From Sympetrum striolatum (lineage: Eukaryota; Arthropoda; Insecta; Odonata; Libellulidae), in contig OX388345.1 in assembly GCA_947579665.1 (NCBI GenBank), positions 58,085,454 through 58,149,453 of the forward strand: a stretch of DNA of 64,000 bases. The letters are read 5' to 3'. Under the pieces are notes generated by a model, which saw nothing but the letters and a program-made list of their open reading frames with translations, had not been told where the DNA came from and made no database searches. Made by a program: the position numbers and the translations under genes. Below, one piece after another: positions 1 to 12,300 of this stretch; the stretch's first letter is position 1, and each line of letters opens with the position of its first letter.

Positions 1-2220
1 TATTAGGATTTTAATTAGCGATCCTTCCGGTTCTTTATCAATCTGTTAAAAAATGAGAGTGAAATGATTCTTCTATCACGTCGAAAAGGTATTCTGTATA
101 TAATTATTGTATGTAATTATAATTATGAATGGACCTTGGCAATAAATAATATAAGTATGCATAAAATTCACACAAAATTATTCAATTATGTATTGCTATT
201 TTTCATAATTAAATTATAAGTTCAAAATCGATATGATATGATGTGACTGAAATGATACTAGTATAATGATATCGCTCCGTATATGAAAAATAATATTTTC
301 ATGGTTTAAATTAGCTGTCACTGTTATCATATCTTAGTCTTCAAGTATTTTAATACCTAATCTCAGCTGTATGAAAAATATTAATCTCAGTAGCCGATGC
401 TATTGAAAACATTGGGTGAATTTCAGATCGATGTGAAAGTCCATGATTTATTTCAAGCGTATTGTTGATTTTGTTCACGGGGCGTTATAACGTTAGTTAA
501 CGATGTTGAATGCTTACTAATATGGGAGAAAGACAAGGAATGTCCTCCTAGGTAAAGATTTGCGCTGACCCTTTCGTTTGAGTCCATTCATCCCTCGAGA
601 GGGAAACCGTACTTCTAATCCAGATGCTTTTGGATTCGACCTTCCGCTACACGGAAGTGCTTCCGCCCTCGCATTCCTCACCCCCGCCATTGTTTCCCAC
701 GCCACCTTTTGCCACATTTCTGGGGTCACCCTCCCCTTTAATTGGCCTGATCCTGCACGTTTAGAAAAAATGTGTGGCTTCCTTGTTAGCACCGCGTCAT
801 CAAAGGAGAGAAAAAACGGTCGCTTCAGTTTGTTTGTCCAACCATTAAAAATATTTTTTTTCGGACGAATATTTTCGTTAACGTTGTTTACTTTTCGAAT
901 TTTATTTAATATTCTAAAACCACCTACTTGATGAATCAATTTACGCTGATTTCGTACGATATCAGCGCTTGTAAATTAAAAAAAAATTAAAACCGACAAC
1001 GAGTAGATCTCGTTGATGAATCCATTTCTTTATATTAATTCTTTCTCTAATTCTTTTACAATCAAGCCAATTCTTCTTCAATATTTGGTTCTCAGGAGCT
1101 GCAAAATTTCCTACTCGCTTTAAATTTAATATCATCTCAATTAAAATATCATATATACCTTAATCTTTCCCATGAGAGCAGTAGTAAACATATATTTCCT
1201 TAAAATATTCTTAAATAAGTCTGCAAGCCTCCCCATTACAACTTTTTCCCGTTAAATATTGAAATATCCTTATCATCTAAGTTGTAGTTTATAAATGACC
1301 CCAAATCTTCGTATTTTCCGAAGATTTAAATGAATCCTGCAACTCTGATCTACTCTTTTGAAATTCTATCAATTCCTTCCTACTTTAAGGTGTCTTTAAT
1401 GCTCTCCCAAAACTTTCCTCTTTCGTTCTTTCCCTGGTTTAATCCTATTCAATTCCAACCCCCATTTACCTCAATGTATTTTTCTCCTCCGAAGAACACA
1501 ATTAAAGCGTTCTCGGTGAAAGACCTCCGCTTCCCTCTGCATTCAAGAAAGAATCATTATAACGCTCGAATGACTAACCTTGCCCAAGTTGTAAGAGGAT
1601 TAGAAGAGTGAATGTGAATGAACTGAGCCGGCCCACGGAGGCATCCTCGTGTGTCAAAATTTAACGCCCGAGCACAGGGTGAATGGAGAGGGAAATGACC
1701 TTCTCTTAATTTTACAAACTCATCCTGACGAACGGAGATATCGCAGATGATATCCAAACTCCGAAAATGAGGACATTTTGCGAAGTGATTTTCTTAGAAG
1801 GGAATTAAATTACTATATGGTAATGCTCCAATTTATTGATGAAATATCCGTCATTTTCTATTTTTGAATAGCAAAAACTCCCGAATATCATCCAAAATTG
1901 TGGAAGAATTCAGATAAATTTTATCGATATGGTGCTCGGATGAACAGGAATAGTTTTTATATTTGTCATTGTTTTCTCTGTTCTTTCTAACTTTATCTAA
2001 ATCTAAAAATCAGTATTTCCATGATTCCTGAATAACTATGATCAACTTTAATTCATTTTAGATATTTCATCCAATCCTTACTCATTCTTAAGTTGCATGT
2101 GAATTGGAAAAAATAAATTTTGAGCCGCCTGAATTGCTTTACTAATCCTACGTTTCAGTATACAGGCGTACGTAACTTCCACCCTCATTTTTTTAAACCA
2201 TAAAATGAAAGTCGCAAAAA

Positions 2221-2271
2221 ACAGCATACTTGCTGTCTATTAGATATTTCTAATAGACTACAGCATACTTG
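2221..2271. repeat. Hairpin flanked by 12-bp direct repeats
   Basis: ACAGCATACTTG occurs at 2221-2232 and 2260-2271. Between them, GTCTATTAGA (2235-2244) and TCTAATAGAC (2249-2258) form a perfect 10-bp stem with a TATT loop. Confidence 0.6.
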
Positions 2272-2940
2272 TAGTATGTAGTAGTAATTGTTGTAGTAAA
2301 AATTCTAATTGGGGAAAAGAATAAATTTATTAAAATGAGCAAAGTTTTACCATAAGTTATTCATATAAGTTTTCAATCTCATTAACTAAGGCTTCCCCAT
2401 TTAGCGGCCCTCTATTGTAAAAATAAACTCGTATAAATTATTTCCCTTTCAAAACTCCCATATTAAGGCGGTACGGGTTTTATCGGCAACTCTGATCTGA
2501 CGAAAATCTTCGCACACTCCGCTGGGAGGGATTCCTTTCCGTGCTTTTCGCCCATAAAGCATGAAAAAATGTAACAAAAACAGAAACGCTGCTACGCATT
2601 TCCCTCCCTCCGCTTCGCCTCTAACAGGTTGTTATTCAGATGTCCATTGTATACGAAAGTTCCCTCGGATTAGCTAATTCCTTCCTTCTTTCACCACTCT
2701 CTCCCTTCCACTCTCGCCTTCCCACTCAGCGAGCCGTGAAACAATGGCGAGTGAGAGGAATCAATGGGAAGAAGCAGAAAAAGGAGATAAGTGAGAGGAG
2801 GAGAGTGGAGAAAAAGCTGAACTTGAAAGAAAAAGTCCCTCGGTACTTTCACTGGTGGTCTCTTTTCTTGCTTCGGGTGCGGTAACCTGCAATTGAGAAG
2901 AATTAAAGTGGTTCACGTTAGGCAAGATTTGAGCTGAAAA

Positions 2941-3174
2941 GGCTCCCGGATAGTCATGTGAACGTCGCGTTTGCCTTTGGTGAAAGCTATCCTAGATTTG
3001 ATTCCCGGTGGGAGCCAATGTGGGAAATGACCTAAGCTGCTGAAGCACTTTAAACTCCTTTTTAAACTTTACATTGCAAAGAATTTGTTTCCGATTTCTC
3101 GAGGAAAAGTGTGCTCCATTTTCAGCTCAAGTAGTAGTAGTATTGTTAAAAGTGCTTCAACAGCTTGGGTCATT
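2941..3174 (+). mobile_element. tRNA-derived SINE-like remnant with inverted-repeat tail
   Basis: Residues 2941-3017 are tRNA-like. GGCTCCC at 2941-2947 can pair with GGGAGCC at 3010-3016. A box A-like TAGTCATGTGA lies at 2951-2961, and a box B-like GATTTGATTCC (consensus GGTTCGANTCC) lies at about 2995-3005. The stem offsets do not fit a functional tRNA. Downstream, 3026-3051 and 3149-3174 are inverted copies matching at 24 of 26 positions, separated by 97 nt. This looks like a decayed SINE or a composite of a tRNA pseudogene and a foldback element. Confidence 0.4.
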
Positions 3175-6100
3175 AACGGCTGTAAAAAATAGCTCTTATA
3201 CTTTCAATCTAATATCCGATAGCGAAAGCTTTAGAAGTCAATGTCTTTTTAACTGTTTCCCCGGAGCGAAAAAACAATCCTGTGTTCGCCTCTGTCTACA
3301 CTTTTATCTATCTCCGAGTATCAGGAAGGTCAAATTTCTCAATCTCCGATTCAATTTATTCGGAACATCGAAAAAATTGGAAACATCGAAAACGAGCACT
3401 GAGTGAATATTCCTGTCCGCGGGATAAAAAAACGAATCAACAACGTGAAAATTACCCATCAATATTCAATTTGCCCCGTCCGGAATGCCCCCGGATGGGA
3501 ATTCCACCGCCGACGGCGGGGAGAAAAAAACGGGATGAAAATTCATTATATATCCCGAACGAAATTTGCGTAATCCGTTATCCCCGATTCCGTAATCCTC
3601 TCGCGTCTCCACTCCTCCCCGGACGAAATAAATAAAAAGGAAAGGGAACTCGAGGAAGACGCCAAGTTTGTGCAGGATGGGGAAAGAAAAAAGAGCGGCG
3701 GAGACTCCTTCCGGACTCTATTTCTAGACTCCTAAACGATCGGAATCCAGCGTCATCTCCGATCGCCAAAAGAATCACGGAAGTCCATTCTCTCTGCATC
3801 GTGAGCTGTCGATGGAAAGAGGGATTCTGGGAGGAATGGAAGGGACGTGGGAGGAGTAGATTGTAGAGTCACACGCATAAAAAAACCATCCCTTCTGCGA
3901 TCCCGAGGAAATCCGTTAGGGGGTGCGGGGGATGGGCAGAGAAGGATGGCGGCGACGTCTTAGAAGATGTGGATGGGGCGGGCAACCCTCCCTTCCGAAG
4001 GCGGCTTTATCCTGTGTCTCCAAAGCGAGACAGAGGGCTTTAAAAAGAAGAGTGGAAGACGGTAGTGGATTGTTCCGGTGCAGTGGAGTGCAAGGTTGGG
4101 AGATATCGCAAAGGGTTGCGAGGCGGGGGGTGGGGGGGAACGGTGTGGTCGAGAAGATCGCCGATGTGATAGGGAAAGGAGTCGAGAGGGTGGGAGGGAA
4201 ACCCCTACCCATTCGGGCTCGTGAGTCCGCGATGAAATGAAAAAAAAACTAAAAGGATCCCAAAAAAACGCGGACGATGTAAACTGGGAATTCTTCGTAA
4301 TGGAGGTGAGGTGGGGAGGGTTCGCTGACCCCCTCTTCCTTGCAGACCTCCCCCGTCTCTGGAGACCCCTCTCTCTCTATTCCTCCGGTGGTGGTGGGGG
4401 TGGATAGTTGGGGATTTTCGAATCGGGGTTCGCTCCCTCTGGCCATGGCAGTGAAAGTAGATTCTCAATGTCCCCGCTTTTGAAGCGCTCGTTTTATTAG
4501 GTGGGTAATCGAGGGAGGGTGGCGAAAAGATGCGATTCTCTTGGGTGGCTGGAAGCCTCCTTTGTTCTCTCGGATTTGGTGTTTCTCTCCGTTTGTTTGT
4601 CCTCGCTTAACCCTTTTGTGTTTGCGGTTCTTATCTCCTTCGAGCCTCTTTGGCACCTTCTTAGCGAAAGTGTCGATGTTCAAAATATGTACTATTTATT
4701 CATCCCCGTCGTCGCGGATTCCAATGTTAGCCTGGAGGATAAATCGGCCGCGTCGGGTATTTGGCGGACCACTTAGAGCAACCGACGTCCTTCGAACAAC
4801 GCTTATTTTTATTGTTGGCTCCTCCTTATTATCGGTAGTTGATTTATGAGTTATACGCCGTGATGCACAGAATATAAAAAGGTGCATATGAATAACACCA
4901 AAGAAAACTGATGCCAAGCTTTTCAGCCGAAAGTGAAAACTCTTTACTTTTTTCAGCGAAGTGGAATATCCAATTTGGCGTACCATTTGAAGCATTTTGC
5001 ACTGATTTGACTCTATTTTAAAAAGCCGATAATTGATGGAGCCTTCCAAGGTCGTTACAAGCGCTAATTACCAATATGTAGAAAAAATGCATCTCGTATG
5101 CTAACAAGGACTTTCTGGTATAGGAAAGGAAAAGTTATGTTCAAATATTCACCTTTGATATACACATGTTTTGTCGGAAACTATTTGTACTGATGCATAA
5201 GGAAGTTTCATGATCATTTTATTCTTCGTTATAACAGTAAGCAGATTCCCATCCTGAGTCCCTCGTTTTCCATTTTTTGCCTTATCTCTCGAGTTTTTAT
5301 GACATTGCACCAGGATATTTCTCCCACGGCGGTATAATTTATTACTTCCGTTTTCTGATTGCATTCCGCGGCGGATTCTTCCTATAACTTCCTTTTCCTT
5401 CTACGAAATTAATTTCAAAGGACATATTACATTTTTTCTCCGTCCTTCCCTTTCGGAAGTAATTTCCCTTGAGAGAGAGTTTGGATTCCCTCCCAGCGCA
5501 TTCGCACCGATGATTATTTTATAAGCTAAAGCGCATAACGGAATTTTTTGGGCTGCTAATGTTCTTTATTTTATCTCCCTCTCTGGTCTCTGTGTTCTTC
5601 GCCTGCCCCTTTTAAGTAACCGTTCCGAAAATGTTCTATCTTCTCCCTTCATCTATCGTTCGTTTCGCTTGGTGGTTTTGAAAAAGTTCTGCGAGCACGG
5701 ATCGCTTTGCATCATCTCCGCCATTCTCAAAACAAAGCACTTTCTACTGAAAACGTCTGGCAATGCTTGCGAGGGGTGTATCGTTTCGCCAGTTTATCAC
5801 TGCTCAATATATCACCGGGAACAACCAGGGAGAAGGAGCCAAACTTTTTCACCAAATGGGACCATATACGATTCCATAAAATCTTGCAAGCACTCTTTCG
5901 ATAGCCCTTAACATTTACTGTCGCCAACGCAAACGGAAATAAGTTTACCGTTGGATCGCATTTTAATTTTTGCTGATGTTGTGTACTGGGAAATTTCATT
6001 TAGCATGTCAGCGTGTACCCTATCCATTTTCGGTATCTCGTGGAAAAACAAACTGCTTAACCAAGAAATGTATGAAGAAAAAATTATTCGTCCGTGCCTG

Positions 6101-9100
6101 GAGGTTTGTGGGTAGACTTCTTTCACCCGAGAGCTAATGTGTTTTTCGCTTCATCCGTTATAAAACTTATGGGGAGTGGTCATTGTAAACTTTACGATTG
6201 TATTCGGAAATGTCGAATCTACGCCTGCGTGAGATGGAACGGTGCTTTTGCGGCATACCGCTATCTTTTTATATGTACATATTTATATCATCTCATTCGT
6301 GTGCTAATTGGACGGTACGTTGAATTTTATTCACTTTCTGTTATCTTTCTTGCTAAAAGATGGAACTGATGATAGCTGATAATTACTTAGATATGTATTG
6401 TACCAGGTAACACTCACGTAATTATTCTTGGGGTATTTAATCTGATTACTCTACCCTAATTTCCAGTTACACGCAATTATGCGATAATGCTCTTTCCTTA
6501 TCCCTTATTTCGCTCTTAATTTCAATGCACCTCGAGTTTAATTAAGGTGCACGATAGGAATTTTCCTTGAACTATATCCTTACATTTTATTAACAAGCTC
6601 TGAGATTGTTTCCTCCTTGTATAGGAGGTATTAAAATAAATTTGTGATTTCAACGAAAGAAAGTTTGTTGCCAGGGTCATTCATCAGTTGATCTTAGAGA
6701 CACTTCGAGATTGAATTTCCAAAAATTAATCTCCGCAGAGAAACGAATAGCATCCTCAGGATGACTGCTAGTGGTCAGACGTTAAAAAAAAAATACGAGG
6801 CTAATTTTAGGAACTTTTACCACGGGGCACACACTGATACTCCGGGCTCGCAGTACGTAGAAACTTCGTAAACTTCGTCTCTGAAGATGATGAAAAATCA
6901 TGATAGCGCCCGCTTATTACCGATCAAGTCCCTCACGCGTAATGAGTGTGCGTTGTCTTCTCTCGGAGCGGCGCCCAGACACCTCCGGAGGGCAGAAGAT
7001 TCACCGGAGGTGGAAGATGCGGTGGGATGCTAAGTTTTACTTGGAAAATCTTCGGCCTTCACATTGTAACCAAAAAGTTCCCTCGTCTTCTCACAACCCT
7101 TCAAGTCGGAAATTGTTGGGGAAATTGGAGGAGAATCCTCGTTGCCGAAGGCTCTCTCGAAATAATATTCCGACAAAAAGCGAGGAGTGATGAACCGCGA
7201 TGGTAAACTAGTTGTACTTGGCGTTTGCAATAACAGGGCCAAGGTGAATTCGCCGAGAACCCGACGGCCTTACCTTGATTTTCACTTTATCCTCGGCGTA
7301 ATAGCTGAAGATTCTCACCAATGCGAACTCCGAAATTCGTGAGAAGTCTTCGGACCGGAAATTTTGGGAAATTTATTTTCAACTAGAAGCTTAAAATAAC
7401 CTGTTTTATTTTGAGGTTATAGATTTCGCCAGCTCTGAGAATTTACCAATCTCTTAAGTCTCATTAAATTCTTTTCCAGGTAGCAAAAAGCATTTTAGGA
7501 CTCTTCCATCTCAACTTTTCTGATATCTATGTCGTTGATATGCTCATCGATTTTCCATTAAAGAGCTTAGGTATATTAAAACTTCATCTTCTCATTATTT
7601 TTTTCCAATTCAATGCTCATAATCCCAGAATTTATCCAGGATTATGTCAAAGGTTATAGTAAAATAAGAATTCTGAACATTCTGTACCTCTGAATTTAAG
7701 CAGATTTCATTTATAGTATATGTAAAATGAATACATGCAGCTTCAGCTCTCCATCTTTACACTTACACCTTAGAATGAAGTGATTATCCTGCCGGTATTG
7801 CAATCCCCAAGTAAGCATCCCTTACGTAAGTGGTGTAACGAAAGCCTTTTACTATTGCTATTAATTGAACAATGAAAGGGATTTCTAACGATTAATCAGG
7901 CATTACTCTTTTGTATCTCCCAATTCCTTAACCACAGAGAAAACTCGTACTTGAAGCCTCGCACTACAATCACAGAAGTTACTTTCCAAAGGCTAATTTT
8001 TGCAATTTTATTCAGAATTATGTTTGAATGTATTTCGTTTAAATTTATTATTTTATTTTTAAAGTTAATTTTGAAAGTATTAAATAATATAGGACTGTGA
8101 CAACAAATGTCGATCAGAAATCATTATCAGCTTTTTATCTACTTCTATTTTATTATTCTCGTAGTTTAAAATATGATAATTTGAGCATCTTGGAATCATT
8201 TTGAAACCAAGAGATGCAATTATCTCCAATTTTAAATAACAAATAATCTAAACGCAGAGAGCTTAAATTTACGGTACTTTCTTAATAATTTGGGCCGTAA
8301 ACTGTCAGAAAGGGTCGATGGACTAATTAATTCGAAACGGATGAAGGATGTTAAGCAGAAATAGAATCTTTCTTATGGTTTACTTCCATGTTGCATCATA
8401 CTACTTTGTTACGCCACTTGCTGTACCGCAGAACTCGATTCGTCATATAACAATGCTCAGTTGCTTGGGAGAGCTACGCTCGCATAACGCTCTGGTCAAA
8501 CGCAATGAGTCGTAGGAAAGGGATCGTTGATCTTATTCCACTTTCTCATCCCGAGGAAGAGTGAGTGCAAAGCGGCGGAAGGTCTCGATGACCCCTACCA
8601 CTCCTTCCCCCTCCTCTAACCGCGAGGTGAAGGAACTCGGGTGCGGAACCAATAGTTGATGGCGACGCCTTCCGGAGAAGCGATTAAGAGTTGCACTCAC
8701 TCTTCCTCATCTTCTTCTCCCATCCTCCTTTCGTCTCCTTCCTTCTTGCTCCTCTTTCACGCCAACATGCCAAACTTCTTTTTTCTCCCTCTTCCACGCC
8801 TGTCTTCTCCTTTTATTCCATTCCTACCGACTTCACCGTCCGCTTCCTTCCCGCACTTTTTTCCCACCCGTTCTTCCCTTTCTCGGTGGACTAGACTCTT
8901 CCCGCCTAGGGCCGAGACGAAAGACAATTAGGTGGCATGAATGAAGCTTTTAATTCCGATGTGCACATGTGAGGGCTACGTAACGATCAGCTCTTAGGGT
9001 GATGTTTTCGCTTGTATGTATTTTCATCAGCTGCCGCGGGGTGTTGCTTCATCCCTATAAGCATGTTTCTTTAGATTAATATATCTCAGACATTATTTAT

Positions 9101-12100
9101 CAAGCATTTTTGTTGAGTTATCGAAAATAAATTAGTGTTTTATCAACTTTTAAATCAGCTTTTATTCGTTTCGTTCGCTGTTTCATCATAGATACTCCAT
9201 AATGTCATATAATGCTTATTTAACATCCTAGGCTTTTAAGTTAGAGTCTCACCTCAACAACTGAATATGTTCCTCAATTTTGTATTTGAGTAATCCTTAT
9301 GATATTAACGTATTTTTCCCGCAAAAGAGAGATCAAATATTTATTATTGTTAGAGTTATGTTTTCATTTTCATCGTATCATGTTTTATAACAAAATCCCT
9401 TTTCTTTAATTTTATTTGTTAATATAGCCCTTCAGTACGAAATTCATTTTTATATTAAGTGAGAAGAATTTATAGAATGACTGCAGGTCTAAATACATTA
9501 TTTTTTACATGTTTGCATTTTCAAGTAAAACGTATAGAATCTCGAGAAAAACATATCTTCCTTTCTTGCGAGTTTTCTAGATGACGCTCCACCAAATCAG
9601 TCAAGAGTAATCCTCAGCTTAAACATTCAGAAGCTATATTTCATTCAAATAAACTACGTTTCTCAGAACCTTAACGAATGTAGCGTTGTAATCATCATAT
9701 TTTATTGCTCGATATTATTTGTTGCTCGACTGGTTAAACTTTACCTGTATCACGGTTAAATCTGAATCCGATTCCCTTTCAACGTGATATTTCCATATTT
9801 CCTTTGGTTCCCATTCTCTCTTTCCTCTCTCTCTCACTCTTTCATACTTCCTTTCTCCTCTTTCACACCCTCTCCATGGGGAAGAACTCATCGCAATCCA
9901 CTCACCTTTTTCAAATCCCACCGGATGGAACAAAATTGGTCCTTTTTTCTCTCGTTGAGGGCATTCCGCTCAAGATTTACTCTGCACCAGCGCCTCAACG
10001 AAGATGTGCCTCGGGGAGAGCCGTGGAAAGGGTTTACCAAAATAAAAAAGCAAATCGAATTTGACCAGTTGAAAATTTCTGATGGAGATATGGTGTTCTT
10101 AGAGGATGACGCGTTGGAAAAAAAACAATGCATCTCTATCTGGTGACAATATTTTGTTCATCAGGACGCTGATTAGATGTGTTTAGGTTTCAAAATTATT
10201 GGAGACCTAAGTAGCTCTCGAAAGAAATGGTACGTGAAGTTATAGAAAATGAAAATCCGAAGCGAAAAGAAATACAAGGCATGTAGATCCAACCGTGAGA
10301 AATTTGTTTTTAATAAAAGACATTGCGAGTTCGTTCTTTTAATGTAAGCTTTTCGATTATATTAGGACTGAGGAAAAAACATTCCGAAATCGTGGGTGCA
10401 TGCAATTTTATTGACTATAAAATTCCATTCTCTGTTAGCACACGCCCATTTCTGTCGACCGTGAACTTCTCCAAACTTCTCCCCCAAGTTCCATCGATTT
10501 GCATGCTTGCACTTCCTCGTGTCGACGTCCTTCCCGCCCGTAATTTCGAATTCAGACCGTTATACGGAGGCCGTAACAATTATTCCAACGTGTGTTCATG
10601 GTCGTCTCGATTAACATAGTGGTCGCACAACGCAGTCCATCCGCGGCGGCCCCCAGAGCAACCATCGCGACCGAGAGAAACTTCCACAAAAAAATGAATA
10701 GGATAAAAAAATCCTTACGCTGACGTAAGAATAAAAAGACCCCGGGGAGGCATTTTTCATCGCCTCAACTCTTCCGGAAAGTAAAGCCGGGTTTACAGGT
10801 CCGGCAACGGATGAAGCGAGAGCTTTGTACACAAATTCCGTTTTATGTCGGCCTTAAACAGAGTGAGTCGGCGGCCACCCTCGGTGAAATTCTTTGTGAG
10901 CCAATAACATTCGGAAGGGAGTTGGGGCACCACTTCGACCGATGCTTTTTGGACGCTGAAACGAATAAAAAGTAAAAAGGAACTTGGAAGCCTTTGGTAG
11001 GAAGGGGTGGGAACTGGATGGGAGATCTTTTTAAGCGTGTAATTCGCGAAAGAAGTAGTCTTTCGGAAGGGTTCAACGTCTCCTCCGAAAGGGATGGGGT
11101 AGAAAACAGTAAAAGAAGACTTCGGCTTCTATTTCTCCAAATCGACCTCTCCCCAAAATTCCACTTGCTATCTTTATCGGTTGAACAGAACTACGGTTCA
11201 TACGTATCTCACGTGAACGCACCGCACGTAATGCCGTTTTATCGAACAGGATGAAAAAGAAAGGAGCCGTCCTTTTTAAGGTCTCTCTTGAGGGAGTGGA
11301 AAGTGCTCAGAACTCATGAATAAACCTCTGCAACGTTCATATCGATGTTAGGTGACTGGTGTTACGGTATTTATTGATCTGGACGAAGGCCAAGATGAAG
11401 TTCACCTCCCGATATCTTGTGGTAGTACCAGTGTGCTTCAGTGATCTAAATAAAGAATGTTTATATCGTATTCATCTTTTCATATTCTTTATTATCTTTT
11501 TATTATGACGTCAAGTGCGGTCAACTGACGTTGAAAGGGTAGTATTGCTTGAATCCTTTTAGCGCCTTTTATATGTCTGTGAGGATGTTCTTATTTCATA
11601 GTTTTGGTGAGTAACTCATTGGCTTATTTTCCTGAATACAAATTGGGAGTTCTTGGGATAATTTTTTTACGGCAACTGATTATTTTAATGACATTAAATG
11701 CATTAAGAGGAAAATAATACGTGACATTTTATTATAACCTTCCAGTCGTTGGTGCACTTCCAAAATTGTACACCCACTTTTTATGAATTTATACTTCTTA
11801 GAATATTATTTTTAAGTACTTCTTAATTATAGCTAGAAAAAATCTTTCAAATATAATAAAAACACTAAAATAATTAATTTTTAACAATTTACACATTTTT
11901 TGTCGATAAAAGCTTGCAATTGATTTGCTAGGGCTGCTATAACAGTTGAATTGATTTGAGAAAATAGATCTCAAAAAGAAATTCTTCGATATCTATCAAT
12001 CACAAAAAACAACGAAAATAGAAATAAATTTCGAGGTCTAACACATTACGTACCAAATAAGACTGAAAGTCCATTGATATCATGTTTACAACTTTCTTCT

Positions 12101-12300
12101 CCCAAGGGCATTCGCACGCAACGTATAGAGAAATTAATTTTTATTGGCAGTCATAAACTTATTCGTGGTGTTCAAGATCTAATCGAAAAGATTATTCGTT
12201 GATTACGGAAGATGGCTTCGATAAAAACGTTTAATTCGTCCCTTAAGGCCCTCCAACAGAAGATTCCATCCGGAGAGTAGGGTGTCGTGGATGTACCGTA

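Larger units (their letters stand above)
1..12300. other. Gene-free upstream DNA, first part
   Basis: I see no supported exon here. AT-rich DNA alternates with GC-richer patches at about 560-830, 2460-2880, 3480-4450, 6900-7260, 8480-8900 and 10560-11100. The patch at 3480-4450 contains two G runs (4125-4130 and 4132-4138) and a GA/CT-rich section. The plus strand at 8690-8890 and 9785-9880 is strongly pyrimidine-rich, which opens long but low-complexity frames. An acceptor-like cttttccag at 7471-7479 is followed by a poor donor (gtagca). It probably belongs to the long 5' intron of the downstream gene or to intergenic DNA. Confidence 0.5.

Noticed and set aside
4249..4446. GGTTCGCTCC near 4427 as a tRNA box B
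   Set aside because: No box A at a suitable distance on the same strand.
7471..7486. Acceptor followed by GTAGCA as a further ratchet point
   Set aside because: The pyrimidine tract is good but the donor half departs from GTAAGT/GTGAGT at key positions.
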